A stretch of DNA of 64,000 nt from Bacteroides sp. An322 (GTDB lineage: Bacteria > Bacteroidota > Bacteroidia > Bacteroidales > Bacteroidaceae). The position numbers and the translations under genes are program-made. The notes beneath the pieces were generated by a model, which was given only the letters and a program-made list of their open reading frames with translations, did no database searches and was not told the DNA's origin. Where the stretch lies: NCBI RefSeq assembly GCF_002161765.1, contig NZ_NFIN01000001.1, positions 186,001-250,000 on the forward strand, given 5' to 3'. Positions 16,176 through 24,190 of this stretch are shown here, in pieces (within the stretch, counting starts at the first letter, position 1; every line of letters begins with the position of its first letter).

Positions 16176-16248
16176 GTGTTCAGATATTGAACACGTGTTC
16201 ATAATCTGAACACTCTTTTGAGCAGGGAGGTGTTCACTTTCTGAACAG
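16176..16248. promoter_or_regulatory. Three tandem palindromes, probable RteB enhancer sites
   Basis: GTGTTCA-N5-TGAACAC occurs perfectly at 16176-16194 and 16195-16213, with no gap between them. It occurs again with one mismatch at 16230-16248. They lie 100-190 bp upstream of the candidate -24/-12 promoter of rteC, the usual place for enhancer-binding protein sites. Two of the three overlap the last codons of the DHFR-like gene. No other copy of the palindrome was seen in the window. Confidence 0.65.
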
Positions 16249-16663
16249 TCGCACCCTCATTCTTGCGGTACACGGCTTTCAGCGAACCGTCCTTGTATGT
16301 CTTTGTCTCGTCCCGCATCCATTCGCTTTCAGGCAAATCTCCAAGGAACAGGCGGCAGCCGTTCCCGGCAATGACGGGTATCGTGCAGAGGATGATTTTG
16401 TCCAGCAGGTGCATCCTTGCCATGCCGTTGATGATGCTTGCGGTAGCGGTGTTGGCTTCTATGAAACAGGTGATGTCGGACTTGTCAAGCACCAACGTGG
16501 TAAGGGAAGTGTATTCGGAGAGCGGACGGGCGGTTTCTTTCATTCCGACAATGCCGAATCTGTCCGGCGTGTCGGTTTTGGCAAGCCATTGCTGCGCTTT
16601 CCCTGAACTGTCCGCAAGGCATCCGTCCATCGTGAGGACGGCGAATAATACGACTTTTCCCAT
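16199..16663 (-). CDS. DHFR/RibD C-terminal-like reductase
   Basis: This 154-residue protein starts MGKVVLFAVLTMDGCLAD, the typical first strand and loop of the dihydrofolate reductase/RibD C-terminal fold. It continues with LDKIILCTIPVIAGNGCRLF, the signature region of DHFR-like reductases. It is probably a pteridine or nucleotide-type reductase. It could be an antifolate-insensitive DHFR variant, but the sequence is closer to the RibD-like group and I cannot assign a substrate. The C-terminal about 15 residues are encoded by the palindromes upstream of rteC. It has a promoter at 16937-16967 and a long structured leader. Confidence 0.7.
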   Translation of the reverse strand: MGKVVLFAVLTMDGCLADSSGKAQQWLAKTDTPDRFGIVGMKETARPLSEYTSLTTLVLDKSDITCFIEANTATASIINGMARMHLLDKIILCTIPVIAGNGCRLFLGDLPESEWMRDETKTYKDGSLKAVYRKNEGATVQKVNTSLLKRVFRL

Positions 16664-16731
16664 TCGGTCTGCTTTTTAGTGGTTATGACCGGAAGCCGTC
16701 ATACGAAAATAGCGTGCAAATCACACTACTT

Positions 16732-16850
16732 TCTGGTGACGGCTCTGGACTGCCTCTACGGAATGTACGTGACTGCACGCTATGCCGAGGCATAGCATAA
16801 GCATCACGCAATCGCCTTCCATAGTTCCAATTGTCCAGATTTTCACCAGA
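16732..16850 (-). ncRNA. Rod-like structured leader RNA upstream of the DHFR-like gene
   Basis: Five nested stems can be drawn: 16732-16739/16843-16850, 16744-16750/16833-16839, 16756-16763/16817-16824, 16768-16772/16804-16808 and 16779-16786/16789-16796. The third stem contains a pair that is G-U on the minus-strand RNA but an A-C mismatch on the plus strand, so the minus strand is the likely RNA. A further 10-bp pair (16709-16718 / 16774-16783) could form an alternative fold. It lies in the leader of the DHFR-like transcript. It could be a riboswitch-like element, an independent RNA or a DNA-level structure. Confidence 0.5.
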
Positions 16851-16936
16851 TGCGCCTTGCGGTCTTATTCTATACTATATTTTCATCGGACGGATTTTTT
16901 TTACTTTCCGCACCCGACTTTTCTCAAATGTTGCTA

Positions 16937-16967
16937 CAAAGGTAATGCAAGTTGAGGGCAGAACAAA
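16937..16967 (-). promoter_or_regulatory. Promoter of the DHFR-like gene
   Basis: On the minus strand TTTG (16967-16964), a 19-nt spacer and TACCTTTG (16944-16937) make a full match to the Bacteroidetes sigma-ABfr promoter. The start would be near 16930, giving a leader of about 270 nt that includes the structured element at 16732-16850. Confidence 0.65.
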
Positions 16968-17057
16968 ACAAATCAATTGTTTTTTATGCCGAAACGCCGC
17001 TTACCTTATCGAAAGGTAGCCTTTTTCCTGTAATTCCTTTCATCTTTTTACTGTTTT

Positions 17058-18344
17058 CTATTCTATCCCGTATGCTTTCATCTTGTTGTACAGCGTGGTG
17101 CGCCCGATGCCGAGCAATGCTGCCGCCAACTTGCGGTTGCCCTTTGCCTGTTCCAGCGCATGGATGATTTGTTTCTTCTCCATGTCGTCCAAAGCCAGCG
17201 AAGCGTCATCCGCTATCGGTATTTCATCGAACTCCAACGTGTCTGCCATGACCGTATCGCCTTCGGTATGCAGCACCGCCATGCGCACGACCCGTTTCAG
17301 TTCCCTCACGTTGCCGCCCCATGCATAGGCGAGCAGTTGTTTTCTTGCTTCCGCATCAAAGCCTTTCACCTGCCGGTCAAGTTCCTCGTTGGAGAGTTTC
17401 AGGAAGAAATCTGCCAATGGCATGATGTCCTCACGGCACTCACGCAGCGGCGGTATGTTCAATGTGTATTCCTTTATCCGATGGAACAAATCCTGACGGA
17501 AACGCTTTTCGGCGATGGCGGCTTGCAAGTCCTCGTTGGTGGCGGCGATGATGCGCACGTCAGCCTGCTTGTCCTTGCTGCCTCCCGTGGGTCTGTACCG
17601 TTTGGCTTCCAATGCGCGGAGCAGCATCTGCTGCACTTCCGGCGGAAGGTTGCCTATCTCGTCGAGGAACAATGTGCCTCCTGCGGCTTCTTCCCAGAAC
17701 CCCTGTTTCTTGCTTTCGGCTCCTGTGAACGCTCCTTTCTCATGCCCGAACAGGGTGGAGGAGGCAAGTTCCTTTGAAAGCAGACCGCAGTCCACAGCCA
17801 CAAAGGGTTTGCCCGCACGTTTGCTCATCGTATGTATTTTCTCGGCGATGTGTTCCTTTCCCGTTCCGCTTTCGCCCAATATCAATACGCTCATGTTGGT
17901 CGGGGCGACCAGCCTTATCTTGCGGTCTATTTCCCGGAAAGCCGCGCTCTGCCGCTCATGGATGGGCGTATCGTGCCGCTCCAGCCTTTTCCGCAAGGTT
18001 TTCAGGAGCGGGAAGAGGTTGGCTTCAATCAGCTTTTTCGGGATGTAGTCTTCCGCGCCCTGCTTCATCGACCGGACGGCGGTGGGCACCTCGTCATAGT
18101 CGGTCATGACGATGTAGGGATTGTTCCTGCCCTGTTTCCGCAGTTCTTCCAGCAGACTGATACCGTCACCGTCATTCAAGCGCAGGTCAGCCAGAATGAT
18201 GTCATCTTCCCTCATCTTGGCAAACAGCTTCCGTGCGCCGTTGCAGGTGGAGGTGCTGACGCTTGGGTATCCCTTGCTTTCCAGCAGGCGGCATACAAAG
18301 TCGGAATAGATGATGTTGTCCTCCACTACGATTATTCTGCCCAT
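17058..18344 (-). CDS. rteB: RteB, sigma-54-type response regulator
   Basis: This 428-residue protein has a receiver domain (phospho-acceptor Asp53 in LADLRLNDGDG), an AAA+ domain with Walker A GESGTGKE (157-164), GAFTGA (204-209) and Walker B LFLDE, and a C-terminal Fis-type helix-turn-helix (NRKLAAALLGIGRTTLYNKM). In CTnDOT, RteB is activated by the sensor RteA and turns on rteC. The start codon overlaps the rteA end by 13 nt. The intact GAFTGA motif indicates activation of a sigma-54 promoter, for which a candidate exists upstream of rteC. Confidence 0.93.
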   Translation of the reverse strand: MGRIIVVEDNIIYSDFVCRLLESKGYPSVSTSTCNGARKLFAKMREDDIILADLRLNDGDGISLLEELRKQGRNNPYIVMTDYDEVPTAVRSMKQGAEDYIPKKLIEANLFPLLKTLRKRLERHDTPIHERQSAAFREIDRKIRLVAPTNMSVLILGESGTGKEHIAEKIHTMSKRAGKPFVAVDCGLLSKELASSTLFGHEKGAFTGAESKKQGFWEEAAGGTLFLDEIGNLPPEVQQMLLRALEAKRYRPTGGSKDKQADVRIIAATNEDLQAAIAEKRFRQDLFHRIKEYTLNIPPLRECREDIMPLADFFLKLSNEELDRQVKGFDAEARKQLLAYAWGGNVRELKRVVRMAVLHTEGDTVMADTLEFDEIPIADDASLALDDMEKKQIIHALEQAKGNRKLAAALLGIGRTTLYNKMKAYGIE

Positions 18345-20641
18345 CGTTCCGCCTCCTTTCTTGCCGAATCAACAATCAGTCCGCCCTGTGCCAATACCGC
18401 ATTTACAGCGGACTGTATATCTTCTTCTGATATGTTCTCCTTGTGGATTGCCTCGTACAGTGCCGCCAACGGTTGCTCCGCCTTTATCAGCATCCACGAG
18501 CTTCTCAGGTGATGCACCCAGTAATCCAATGCTTCCATGTCCCCCGCTTCCGCCGCCTTGCTCACTTCGTCCATGTCGGATTGTGTTGTGGCCGCCAGCT
18601 TTTCCAACGTGCGCCGCTTGTCGCCGAAGGCGAGCAGGGATGACAGGTCTATGCTGTTTGCTTTGTTCCGTTTGATGCAGCTTTCCGTCACCGCCAGCAG
18701 TTCGTCTATGGAATAGGGCTTGTACAGCACGGCGGCAAAGCCTTTGCCCGTCAGTTCTTCTTTCTCCACATAGCCTGCGGCGGTGGCTGCCACGACGGGA
18801 ATGGTCCGCGAATTGCCTATTTCCGATGTGCGCAGCAGTTCCAGCACCTCGTAGCCGTTCACCTCCGGCATTTTCAGGTCGGTTATCAGCAGGTCATAAT
18901 CTTTTGCGCGCATCAGGTCTGTCAGTTCTCCTGCTGTCTGGCAAGCGTCACAATCCACACCGTTTTGCCTGTACATCTCTTTCATCATGTCCAGCAGCAT
19001 CCCGTTGTTGTCTATCGCCAGCACGGAGCAGCCTGACAGCGTGGAATGCCCGGCGTTCGTCTTTTCGGCAGCCGCCATTTCTTCCGCCTTTGTCAACGGC
19101 AGGCTGACGGTGAAGCGGCTTCCCTTGCCCGGCTCGCTTTCCACCGTGATGTTCCCTTTCAACAGCTTTACCGTGTCGGCTACGATGGCAAGCCCCAGCC
19201 CGAAGCCGTCCTCCGTCACGGCGTTGCCCAACCGCTCAAACGGGATGAATATCCTCGCCTGTTGTTCTCCGGTCATGCCCGTGCCGGTGTCTTCCACCGT
19301 CAAGGTAAATATGCCGTTCTTGTAGCCGGTGCTTAATGTGACTGTACCGCTTCGGGTGAACTTGATGGCGTTGGAGAGCAGGTTGCCGCCAATGCTTATA
19401 ATCCGGTTCCTGTCGCCGCTTACAATCTCGTCCGTTTCACTTTCTGTCTTGAAGTTGAGTCCTTTATTCTTCGCCAATGTTGCAAACTCCGTTTCCAATG
19501 TTTCGACGATGGAGCGCAGTTTGAAAGGCTTGACGCTTGGCGTTTCCTTGCCGCTGTCCAGCCGGAAATACACCAAAAGGTTGTTTATCATTCCCGCCAT
19601 ACGCCCGACGGCATCCCCGATGGTCTGTGCGTGGCGCATACGGTTGTCTGCCTCCGTGTCGTTCAGCAGCAGTTCGGCGTTGCCGCCGATGACGGTCAGG
19701 GGAGTGCGCAGTTCGTGGGTGACGTTCTGGATGAGATTGCGTCGCAGCTTGATTAGCTTCTCGTTCGTATCATTGCTCTTTTGCAGTTCAGTGATAAGGC
19801 TTTCCCGTTTCTTCCTTTCGTTGCCGCTGCGCTTCATTTCACGATGGATGGCGAGGTAAGAAAGGAACAGCAGGATGATGGCAGCAGAGATGGTCGCCGT
19901 GAACAGCCTGACGGACAATGCCTGTGCCTCGGCTATCTTCCGCTCCTTCTGCACGAAAGCCTCCTGCGCCTGCCCGTCAAGTTCGGTTATCAGCCGGTTC
20001 AGCTCGGCGTTCAGCCTCCTGCCCAGCGTGCGCAGGCTGTCGGTGTATGCCTCCATTTCCGCCGTCCGTTCCTGCTGCATGGCTATCAGGCTGTCGCTGA
20101 ACTGGTGCAGTTCCTTGGCGGACGGCAGTATCTGCACGGTCTTCTTGCCGCCGAAAGCCCCGGCGATGCCTTTCTTTTTCTGCGTCACGGTGCGTACACG
20201 GGTGGCACGTTTCGCCACTTCGGGCAGATGGTTCACCAAAAGGCTGTCTGCCTTGTCCTGACAGGCGAAAGTTTCCATAAGGTGCAGCAGGTGGGCTTCT
20301 TTTTCCACCAAGAAGGCGCGGAGCGTGTCTATCTGCGCCGGATGCACGAAATCCTTGCAGCGGGGCTTCATGGCTTGCAGCAGGCTGTCCGTCCGCAGCC
20401 GCCGGGTGCGGTAGTGCCGGTAGTCCGCCTCTTCCCAGCCGATGACGCCTTCGCCCAATGTGGCGAGGGTGATGATGTTGCGTTGGGCGACGGTGATGTC
20501 ACGCCTTATCTCCTGTATTTCGCCTGCTTCGGTTTCTATCTCGTGCATCCGTCCACGCTCATGCACCAAAATGGCGGCCATGCTACAAATGACCGCCACC
20601 AAGACCAGATACCCGGCAAGGATTTTTGTCTGTAATCTCAT
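18332..20641 (-). CDS. rteA: RteA, hybrid sensor histidine kinase
   Basis: This 769-residue sensor has transmembrane helices at about residues 7-26 and 245-264 around a helical periplasmic domain. A HisKA domain follows (His309 in THELRTPL), then a HATPase domain (DTGTGM, GLGLAI), a receiver (Asp588 in ITDLKMPE) and a C-terminal Hpt-like module (HHLRSSW, His710). This is the domain order of CTnDOT RteA. In CTnDOT rteA-rteB are co-transcribed with tetQ; here no tetQ is present and the upstream genes are the HU-like gene and the fimbrillin cargo. The signal sensed is not known. Confidence 0.93.
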   Translation of the reverse strand: MRLQTKILAGYLVLVAVICSMAAILVHERGRMHEIETEAGEIQEIRRDITVAQRNIITLATLGEGVIGWEEADYRHYRTRRLRTDSLLQAMKPRCKDFVHPAQIDTLRAFLVEKEAHLLHLMETFACQDKADSLLVNHLPEVAKRATRVRTVTQKKKGIAGAFGGKKTVQILPSAKELHQFSDSLIAMQQERTAEMEAYTDSLRTLGRRLNAELNRLITELDGQAQEAFVQKERKIAEAQALSVRLFTATISAAIILLFLSYLAIHREMKRSGNERKKRESLITELQKSNDTNEKLIKLRRNLIQNVTHELRTPLTVIGGNAELLLNDTEADNRMRHAQTIGDAVGRMAGMINNLLVYFRLDSGKETPSVKPFKLRSIVETLETEFATLAKNKGLNFKTESETDEIVSGDRNRIISIGGNLLSNAIKFTRSGTVTLSTGYKNGIFTLTVEDTGTGMTGEQQARIFIPFERLGNAVTEDGFGLGLAIVADTVKLLKGNITVESEPGKGSRFTVSLPLTKAEEMAAAEKTNAGHSTLSGCSVLAIDNNGMLLDMMKEMYRQNGVDCDACQTAGELTDLMRAKDYDLLITDLKMPEVNGYEVLELLRTSEIGNSRTIPVVAATAAGYVEKEELTGKGFAAVLYKPYSIDELLAVTESCIKRNKANSIDLSSLLAFGDKRRTLEKLAATTQSDMDEVSKAAEAGDMEALDYWVHHLRSSWMLIKAEQPLAALYEAIHKENISEEDIQSAVNAVLAQGGLIVDSARKEAERWAE

Positions 20642-20677
20642 CCTCTGTCTGAACTCATTGCTCCTTTCGCTGAAAAA

Positions 20678-21139
20678 TTACCCCAACGGATTTTCCGTCT
20701 CGCTTTCGTCCGGATTGGTGGTAGTGCCACCACCCGTAGAAGACTTCACACTGCCCTTGTCTATACTCAATTCCACCGCATTGGCGGCATCGCGCATCTT
20801 CTGCTTGGGCGTGAAGACGATTTTCGGGGTCTTCAGCGCGTTCGCTACGGTTACCTCGTCGGGCGTGTCCATCATCTTGGAGGGGACGACGAGACGGAAC
20901 GAGCCGAGTTCTGCCAAGTCCACGCTCATGCCCAGCTGCAGGGCATCGCATACTACGTTGGAGAGGCTGACGAGGGCGTTTTTTACGTCACCTTCCGACA
21001 GCGAGGTTTCGCGCACGATGCGCTCCACAACCATGTCGTTGGTCAGCTTTTGTTGTGACTTGGGATAGGCGTAATACACCGTCTGTCCCTTACGGTTACC
21101 AATGGTAAGCACTTTGTTCTTAATTTCATGTTCCAGCAT
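20678..21139 (-). CDS. HU-related DNA-binding protein with glycine-rich tail
   Basis: This 153-residue protein contains an HU/IHF-like domain: KLTNDMVVERIVRETSLSEGDVKNAL, then VDLAELGSFRL and a core ending FTPKQKMRDAA. A Gly/Thr/Ser-rich tail follows (SSTGGGTTTNPDESETENPLG split as SSTGGGTTTN and PDESETENPLG). This matches the HU-HIG group of Bacteroidetes, possible nucleoid-type or site-specific DNA-binding proteins. The ATG at 21139 (MLEHEIKNK) is preferred; ATG 21166 is an alternative. It lies 36 bp upstream of rteA and just downstream of the cargo genes. In this family the partner DNA and role are unknown. Confidence 0.75.
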   Translation of the reverse strand: MLEHEIKNKVLTIGNRKGQTVYYAYPKSQQKLTNDMVVERIVRETSLSEGDVKNALVSLSNVVCDALQLGMSVDLAELGSFRLVVPSKMMDTPDEVTVANALKTPKIVFTPKQKMRDAANAVELSIDKGSVKSSTGGGTTTNPDESETENPLG

Positions 21140-21217
21140 AGTCGTTACTGTTTTGAGGTTATACATTATGTTGGTTTGCCTGCCCTGACAAGGGTATCTG
21201 ATACTCTTTATCAAGGG

Positions 21218-22828
21218 TCACTGTGACTGTTCTGTCCCGTTGCCGCTGGCATCATACGTCACCGTCTTATCCAACGTATCGCTGCTTCCTGTATAGCAAT
21301 AGACATTACTGCTTCGGCAATAACCTTCTTGACCGAATTGAAAATCTCCACGACTATTGTTTCTATCTCCCGATTGTCCTATGTAATCTGCGTAATTGCC
21401 ACGATGTGCATAGATGTCAGATGTCTCAATTTGTATGGTTGGGACAGAACCAGGATTCATACTATCGTCCAAACCAGCCCCAATAGCCGGACTTCCTTGA
21501 TTAGGTCCATTTGAACCATAAGCATATACAATGGCATTGGTAATAGAAATCTTTCCGCAAGCGGCATTTCCAGAACCGCCTATTCCCGGGTTATAACCCT
21601 GCATTCCAAGTGAATAAGACGAGGATGCTATTACGGTTACATTCTGTATGATAATGTTGCCACATGCAGAATGTTGTCCTGAGGCTAAATATCCTCCTAT
21701 TCCAGCTCCTCCTTTTCCGGTCAGCGTAATCGAATTGGCCGTTTTGTCATCGGAAGTAATGGTTACGCTGTAGCCTTCTGCCACATAGATGCCCGCGCCA
21801 TCGCTGGAAGACACTTCGTTATCATTTCCTTTTACATGGATAGTGGGGTCGCCGCCCGTGATGTCGATGGCATTGCCGCCCAACACACTTATCTGCGCAT
21901 CTTCCAGGTAGATGTTGGGCTTGCCGCCCGTCACCCGTATGGCATGGTTGCCCGTGCCGCTGAAGTAGTAGGTGCCGTCGTCGTTGATGATGCAGTCTTC
22001 ATTCGAGAGGTCGATGGTCTGCATGCCTTCGCTGTTTGCCGTAATCGTGATGGTGTGGACATTGCCGGCTTCGAGGGTTGTCAGGGTGCTGACAGGAACT
22101 ACGGTCGTTTCGTTTAGGCGGACGAAGGGCTGGGTAGTTTGGTCGCCTATTTCGCCGGGCACGAGGTTGGCCTCCCAGCATGATTCACCGTTATATATGC
22201 ATGACTTCGTGGTTATCCAGCCTTGCGAATCAGCATCGGTAGCTAATGTACCCTGCGTGTTGGTGCATGAAGTGAAGCCATAAACCTCCACATTGGTGAC
22301 TTGCGATGCTCGTTCACCCTTCAACTTCACCCGCACCTTGGCCAACGAATGGGTGAAGCCGAGGCTGACGGGCGATTGGTGGTTGCCCGTGCCGGTGCCG
22401 CGTAGCACGTAGGTCAGGCCATCCATATGTTGAGACCCAAGGCTCACACGGCTTGCCTCGGCGGGATACCAAGCAGTGACTTCGGCAGGCTGCGTGCTCT
22501 TCCAATAGACGGGCTTATCGGGGGTGATGGTGACATTTCCCGCATCGTCCACCTTTATTCGATAGATGCCCGTTTCCTCACTGCCGGCTATGCGCACGCC
22601 TATCCGGTCCTCGTCCTGGAATACGCTGCCGCTGCCGTCGGGCTTCTCGGTCACGCGCGTCCACGGCTCCTCGCTCGCCTCTGCGGTGATGCTTACACTG
22701 CCTATCTGCAAAGGATATTCGCCGTCGGGCAAAGCCGTGCCCTGCTCGGCCAGTTCGTCCTGCGTGCAGGCGGTGAACAGTAGAAGTACTGCACCGAAAA
22801 TCATCTTTGATACTGTCGTCTTGTTCAT
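21218..22828 (-). CDS. Fimbrillin-family lipoprotein with beta-helix C-terminal part
   Basis: This 536-residue lipoprotein (lipobox LLLFTAC) starts after the Cys with TQDELAEQG and LPDGEYPL, shared with two other cargo fimbrillins. An N-terminal fimbrillin-like domain (DEDRIGVRIAGS, about residues 70-85) continues to about 270. The C-terminal half has short Gly/Asn-rich repeats (GNAIDITGGDPTIHVKGND; GGAGIGGYLASGQHSACG) typical of right-handed beta-helix surface proteins. It is probably a surface-exposed tip or adhesin subunit. It is the last cargo gene before the HU-like gene, 46 bp downstream of the PAAR gene. Confidence 0.75.
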   Translation of the reverse strand: MNKTTVSKMIFGAVLLLFTACTQDELAEQGTALPDGEYPLQIGSVSITAEASEEPWTRVTEKPDGSGSVFQDEDRIGVRIAGSEETGIYRIKVDDAGNVTITPDKPVYWKSTQPAEVTAWYPAEASRVSLGSQHMDGLTYVLRGTGTGNHQSPVSLGFTHSLAKVRVKLKGERASQVTNVEVYGFTSCTNTQGTLATDADSQGWITTKSCIYNGESCWEANLVPGEIGDQTTQPFVRLNETTVVPVSTLTTLEAGNVHTITITANSEGMQTIDLSNEDCIINDDGTYYFSGTGNHAIRVTGGKPNIYLEDAQISVLGGNAIDITGGDPTIHVKGNDNEVSSSDGAGIYVAEGYSVTITSDDKTANSITLTGKGGAGIGGYLASGQHSACGNIIIQNVTVIASSSYSLGMQGYNPGIGGSGNAACGKISITNAIVYAYGSNGPNQGSPAIGAGLDDSMNPGSVPTIQIETSDIYAHRGNYADYIGQSGDRNNSRGDFQFGQEGYCRSSNVYCYTGSSDTLDKTVTYDASGNGTEQSQ

Positions 22829-22873
22829 ATCATCGTTCTTTATTATTATCGTTTATATTCCGTTTTCTTACAT

Positions 22874-23620
22874 TCATCCTCCTATAATCACCGTAGGGCA
22901 GCCGAGTACTATCGAGCCGCCGTGTGCGGTGGTGTCACCCATGCGGGCGGCGGGCTTGCCGCCTATCATCACCGTGGCAGAGCCTTTGACGATGCTGTCG
23001 GGCGGTCCGACGCATACGCACATGTCTCCCACAACCGCCGCAGGCAGTTTGCCTATCAGCACATTCGGCACACCGGGGCCCACGATCGGCCCTCCCACAT
23101 GGGGGATGGGCGGCAGTCCGGGCGTCTCCAGCAGGTATTCCCACCTGTGTTCCGGAGCGTGGAACACGATTGTACAGCTCTCGGGAGTACCGTCCTGCGC
23201 CGCACGGAACAGTCCATCCGTCAGGCGGATGCGTACCGTGCAGAAACCCTCGCCGATTCCCCGTTTCTGGGCAGTCTCCCGGATAGACTGTGCGGCTTCT
23301 ACCGTTCCGGATACCGCAGGGAGTTCCAGACCGTAGGCTGAAGTCGGACGAAAACCGTCCCACCGTGTGTAGAGCACGAAAGCAGGATCGGTGATGTCCA
23401 TTTCCAGCAGCAATGTGTCAGAAGAGGTATCTACCCCCGCTCCGTCGCTGTCGTACAACACGGTCCACGCATTGGGTCCACTTTGCCGGAACAACAGCCC
23501 GCGCCGTCTCCATAAGTCCGCACCCCGTGGAGAAATCCGGCACCGGAGGGCACGGCATGTCCCGTTGTCGAAATATCCGTGTTCTACGGTCAGGCTGTAT
23601 AGTGTCCGGTAGTTGCTCAT
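22874..23620 (-). CDS. PAAR-domain protein with unknown N-terminal domain
   Basis: This 248-residue protein ends in a PAAR-like domain from about residue 165: GGPIVGPGVPNVLIGKLPA, AAVVGDMCVCVGP, VMIGGKPAARMGDTTAHGG, GCPTVIIGG. This is the typical spike-tip repeat of type VI and extracellular contractile injection systems (eCIS). The first 150 residues (SLTVEHGYFDNGTCRALRCR ... TVLYDSDG) are unassigned but resemble proteins I recall from Bacteroidetes eCIS clusters (unverified). It is followed upstream by the DUF4255 gene. No sheath, tube or baseplate genes are present in the window, so this is an orphan pair or a part of the fimbrial cargo. Confidence 0.78.
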   Translation of the reverse strand: MSNYRTLYSLTVEHGYFDNGTCRALRCRISPRGADLWRRRGLLFRQSGPNAWTVLYDSDGAGVDTSSDTLLLEMDITDPAFVLYTRWDGFRPTSAYGLELPAVSGTVEAAQSIRETAQKRGIGEGFCTVRIRLTDGLFRAAQDGTPESCTIVFHAPEHRWEYLLETPGLPPIPHVGGPIVGPGVPNVLIGKLPAAVVGDMCVCVGPPDSIVKGSATVMIGGKPAARMGDTTAHGGSIVLGCPTVIIGG

Positions 23621-23653
23621 TGTCTGTTGTCCTCCTGTTCCTTACTATTACTG

Positions 23654-24181
23654 TTATACGCTCACTTCGTTTCCCTGCGCCGCCGTGCTGCCCGATACGA
23701 GCGTGCCCGAGTCGATGACCAGCCCGCGTACCTTGCAGATGACCGAAGGATGATACTGCCCGCCCATCGTCGTCCAGATGTTGTGCAGGTCCATCGTGGA
23801 CATCGGAACCAACTCCACCGTGTAGCGGTGTCCTTCCGTTTCGAACCTCGGCATGGACTGGATGAACTCCAGCGTATCCGACAGCACCGAGAGGGAGTCG
23901 GCATACCGCTTGCTTTCATACACCGCCGCAAGCATGATGTGCATGTTCAGCAGCAACGGGGCCAGTGTCCCGGCGTAGTTTCCCGATGTGGACCGCATGT
24001 ACACGCTGTCGCCCGTGGCCTCCTTTTCAAGGTTCACCAGGGAGACAACCAGTTTGTTCGGGGTCTCCTCCGCAGCAGTACCTATCAGTCCCACCATGGC
24101 CAATCCTTCAGGTTGTCTGTGGGTGCGGCCGAGGTATTCGTCCAGCCGTCCGGCGTAATATGTCAGTATCTTGCGTATCAT
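23654..24181 (-). CDS. DUF4255 (Pvc16-type) protein
   Basis: This 175-residue protein starts MIRKILTYYAGRLDEYL and continues with KLVVSLVNLEKEATG and the region MLAAVYESKRYADSLSVLSDTLEFIQ, the conserved pattern of DUF4255. In eCIS, phage-like bacteriocins and PVC-type particles the DUF4255 protein (Pvc16) is the tube terminator or cap. It lies between the PAAR gene and fimbrillin genes, 9 bp from the next gene, in one operon. The family call is fairly sure; what it does without the other injection genes is unknown. Confidence 0.78.
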   Translation of the reverse strand: MIRKILTYYAGRLDEYLGRTHRQPEGLAMVGLIGTAAEETPNKLVVSLVNLEKEATGDSVYMRSTSGNYAGTLAPLLLNMHIMLAAVYESKRYADSLSVLSDTLEFIQSMPRFETEGHRYTVELVPMSTMDLHNIWTTMGGQYHPSVICKVRGLVIDSGTLVSGSTAAQGNEVSV

Positions 24182-24190
24182 TTTCTTTAA

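Noticed and set aside
16732-16850. Integron attC or rolling-circle ssDNA origin
   Set aside because: The arms lack the conserved attC core sites; the G-U pair favours an RNA on the minus strand, and a promoter drives it. An ssDNA function cannot be excluded but has no support.
18332-21139. tetQ or another antibiotic resistance gene next to rteA
   Set aside because: No ribosome-protection-type GTPase motifs occur anywhere in the window; only cargo and the HU-like gene precede rteA.
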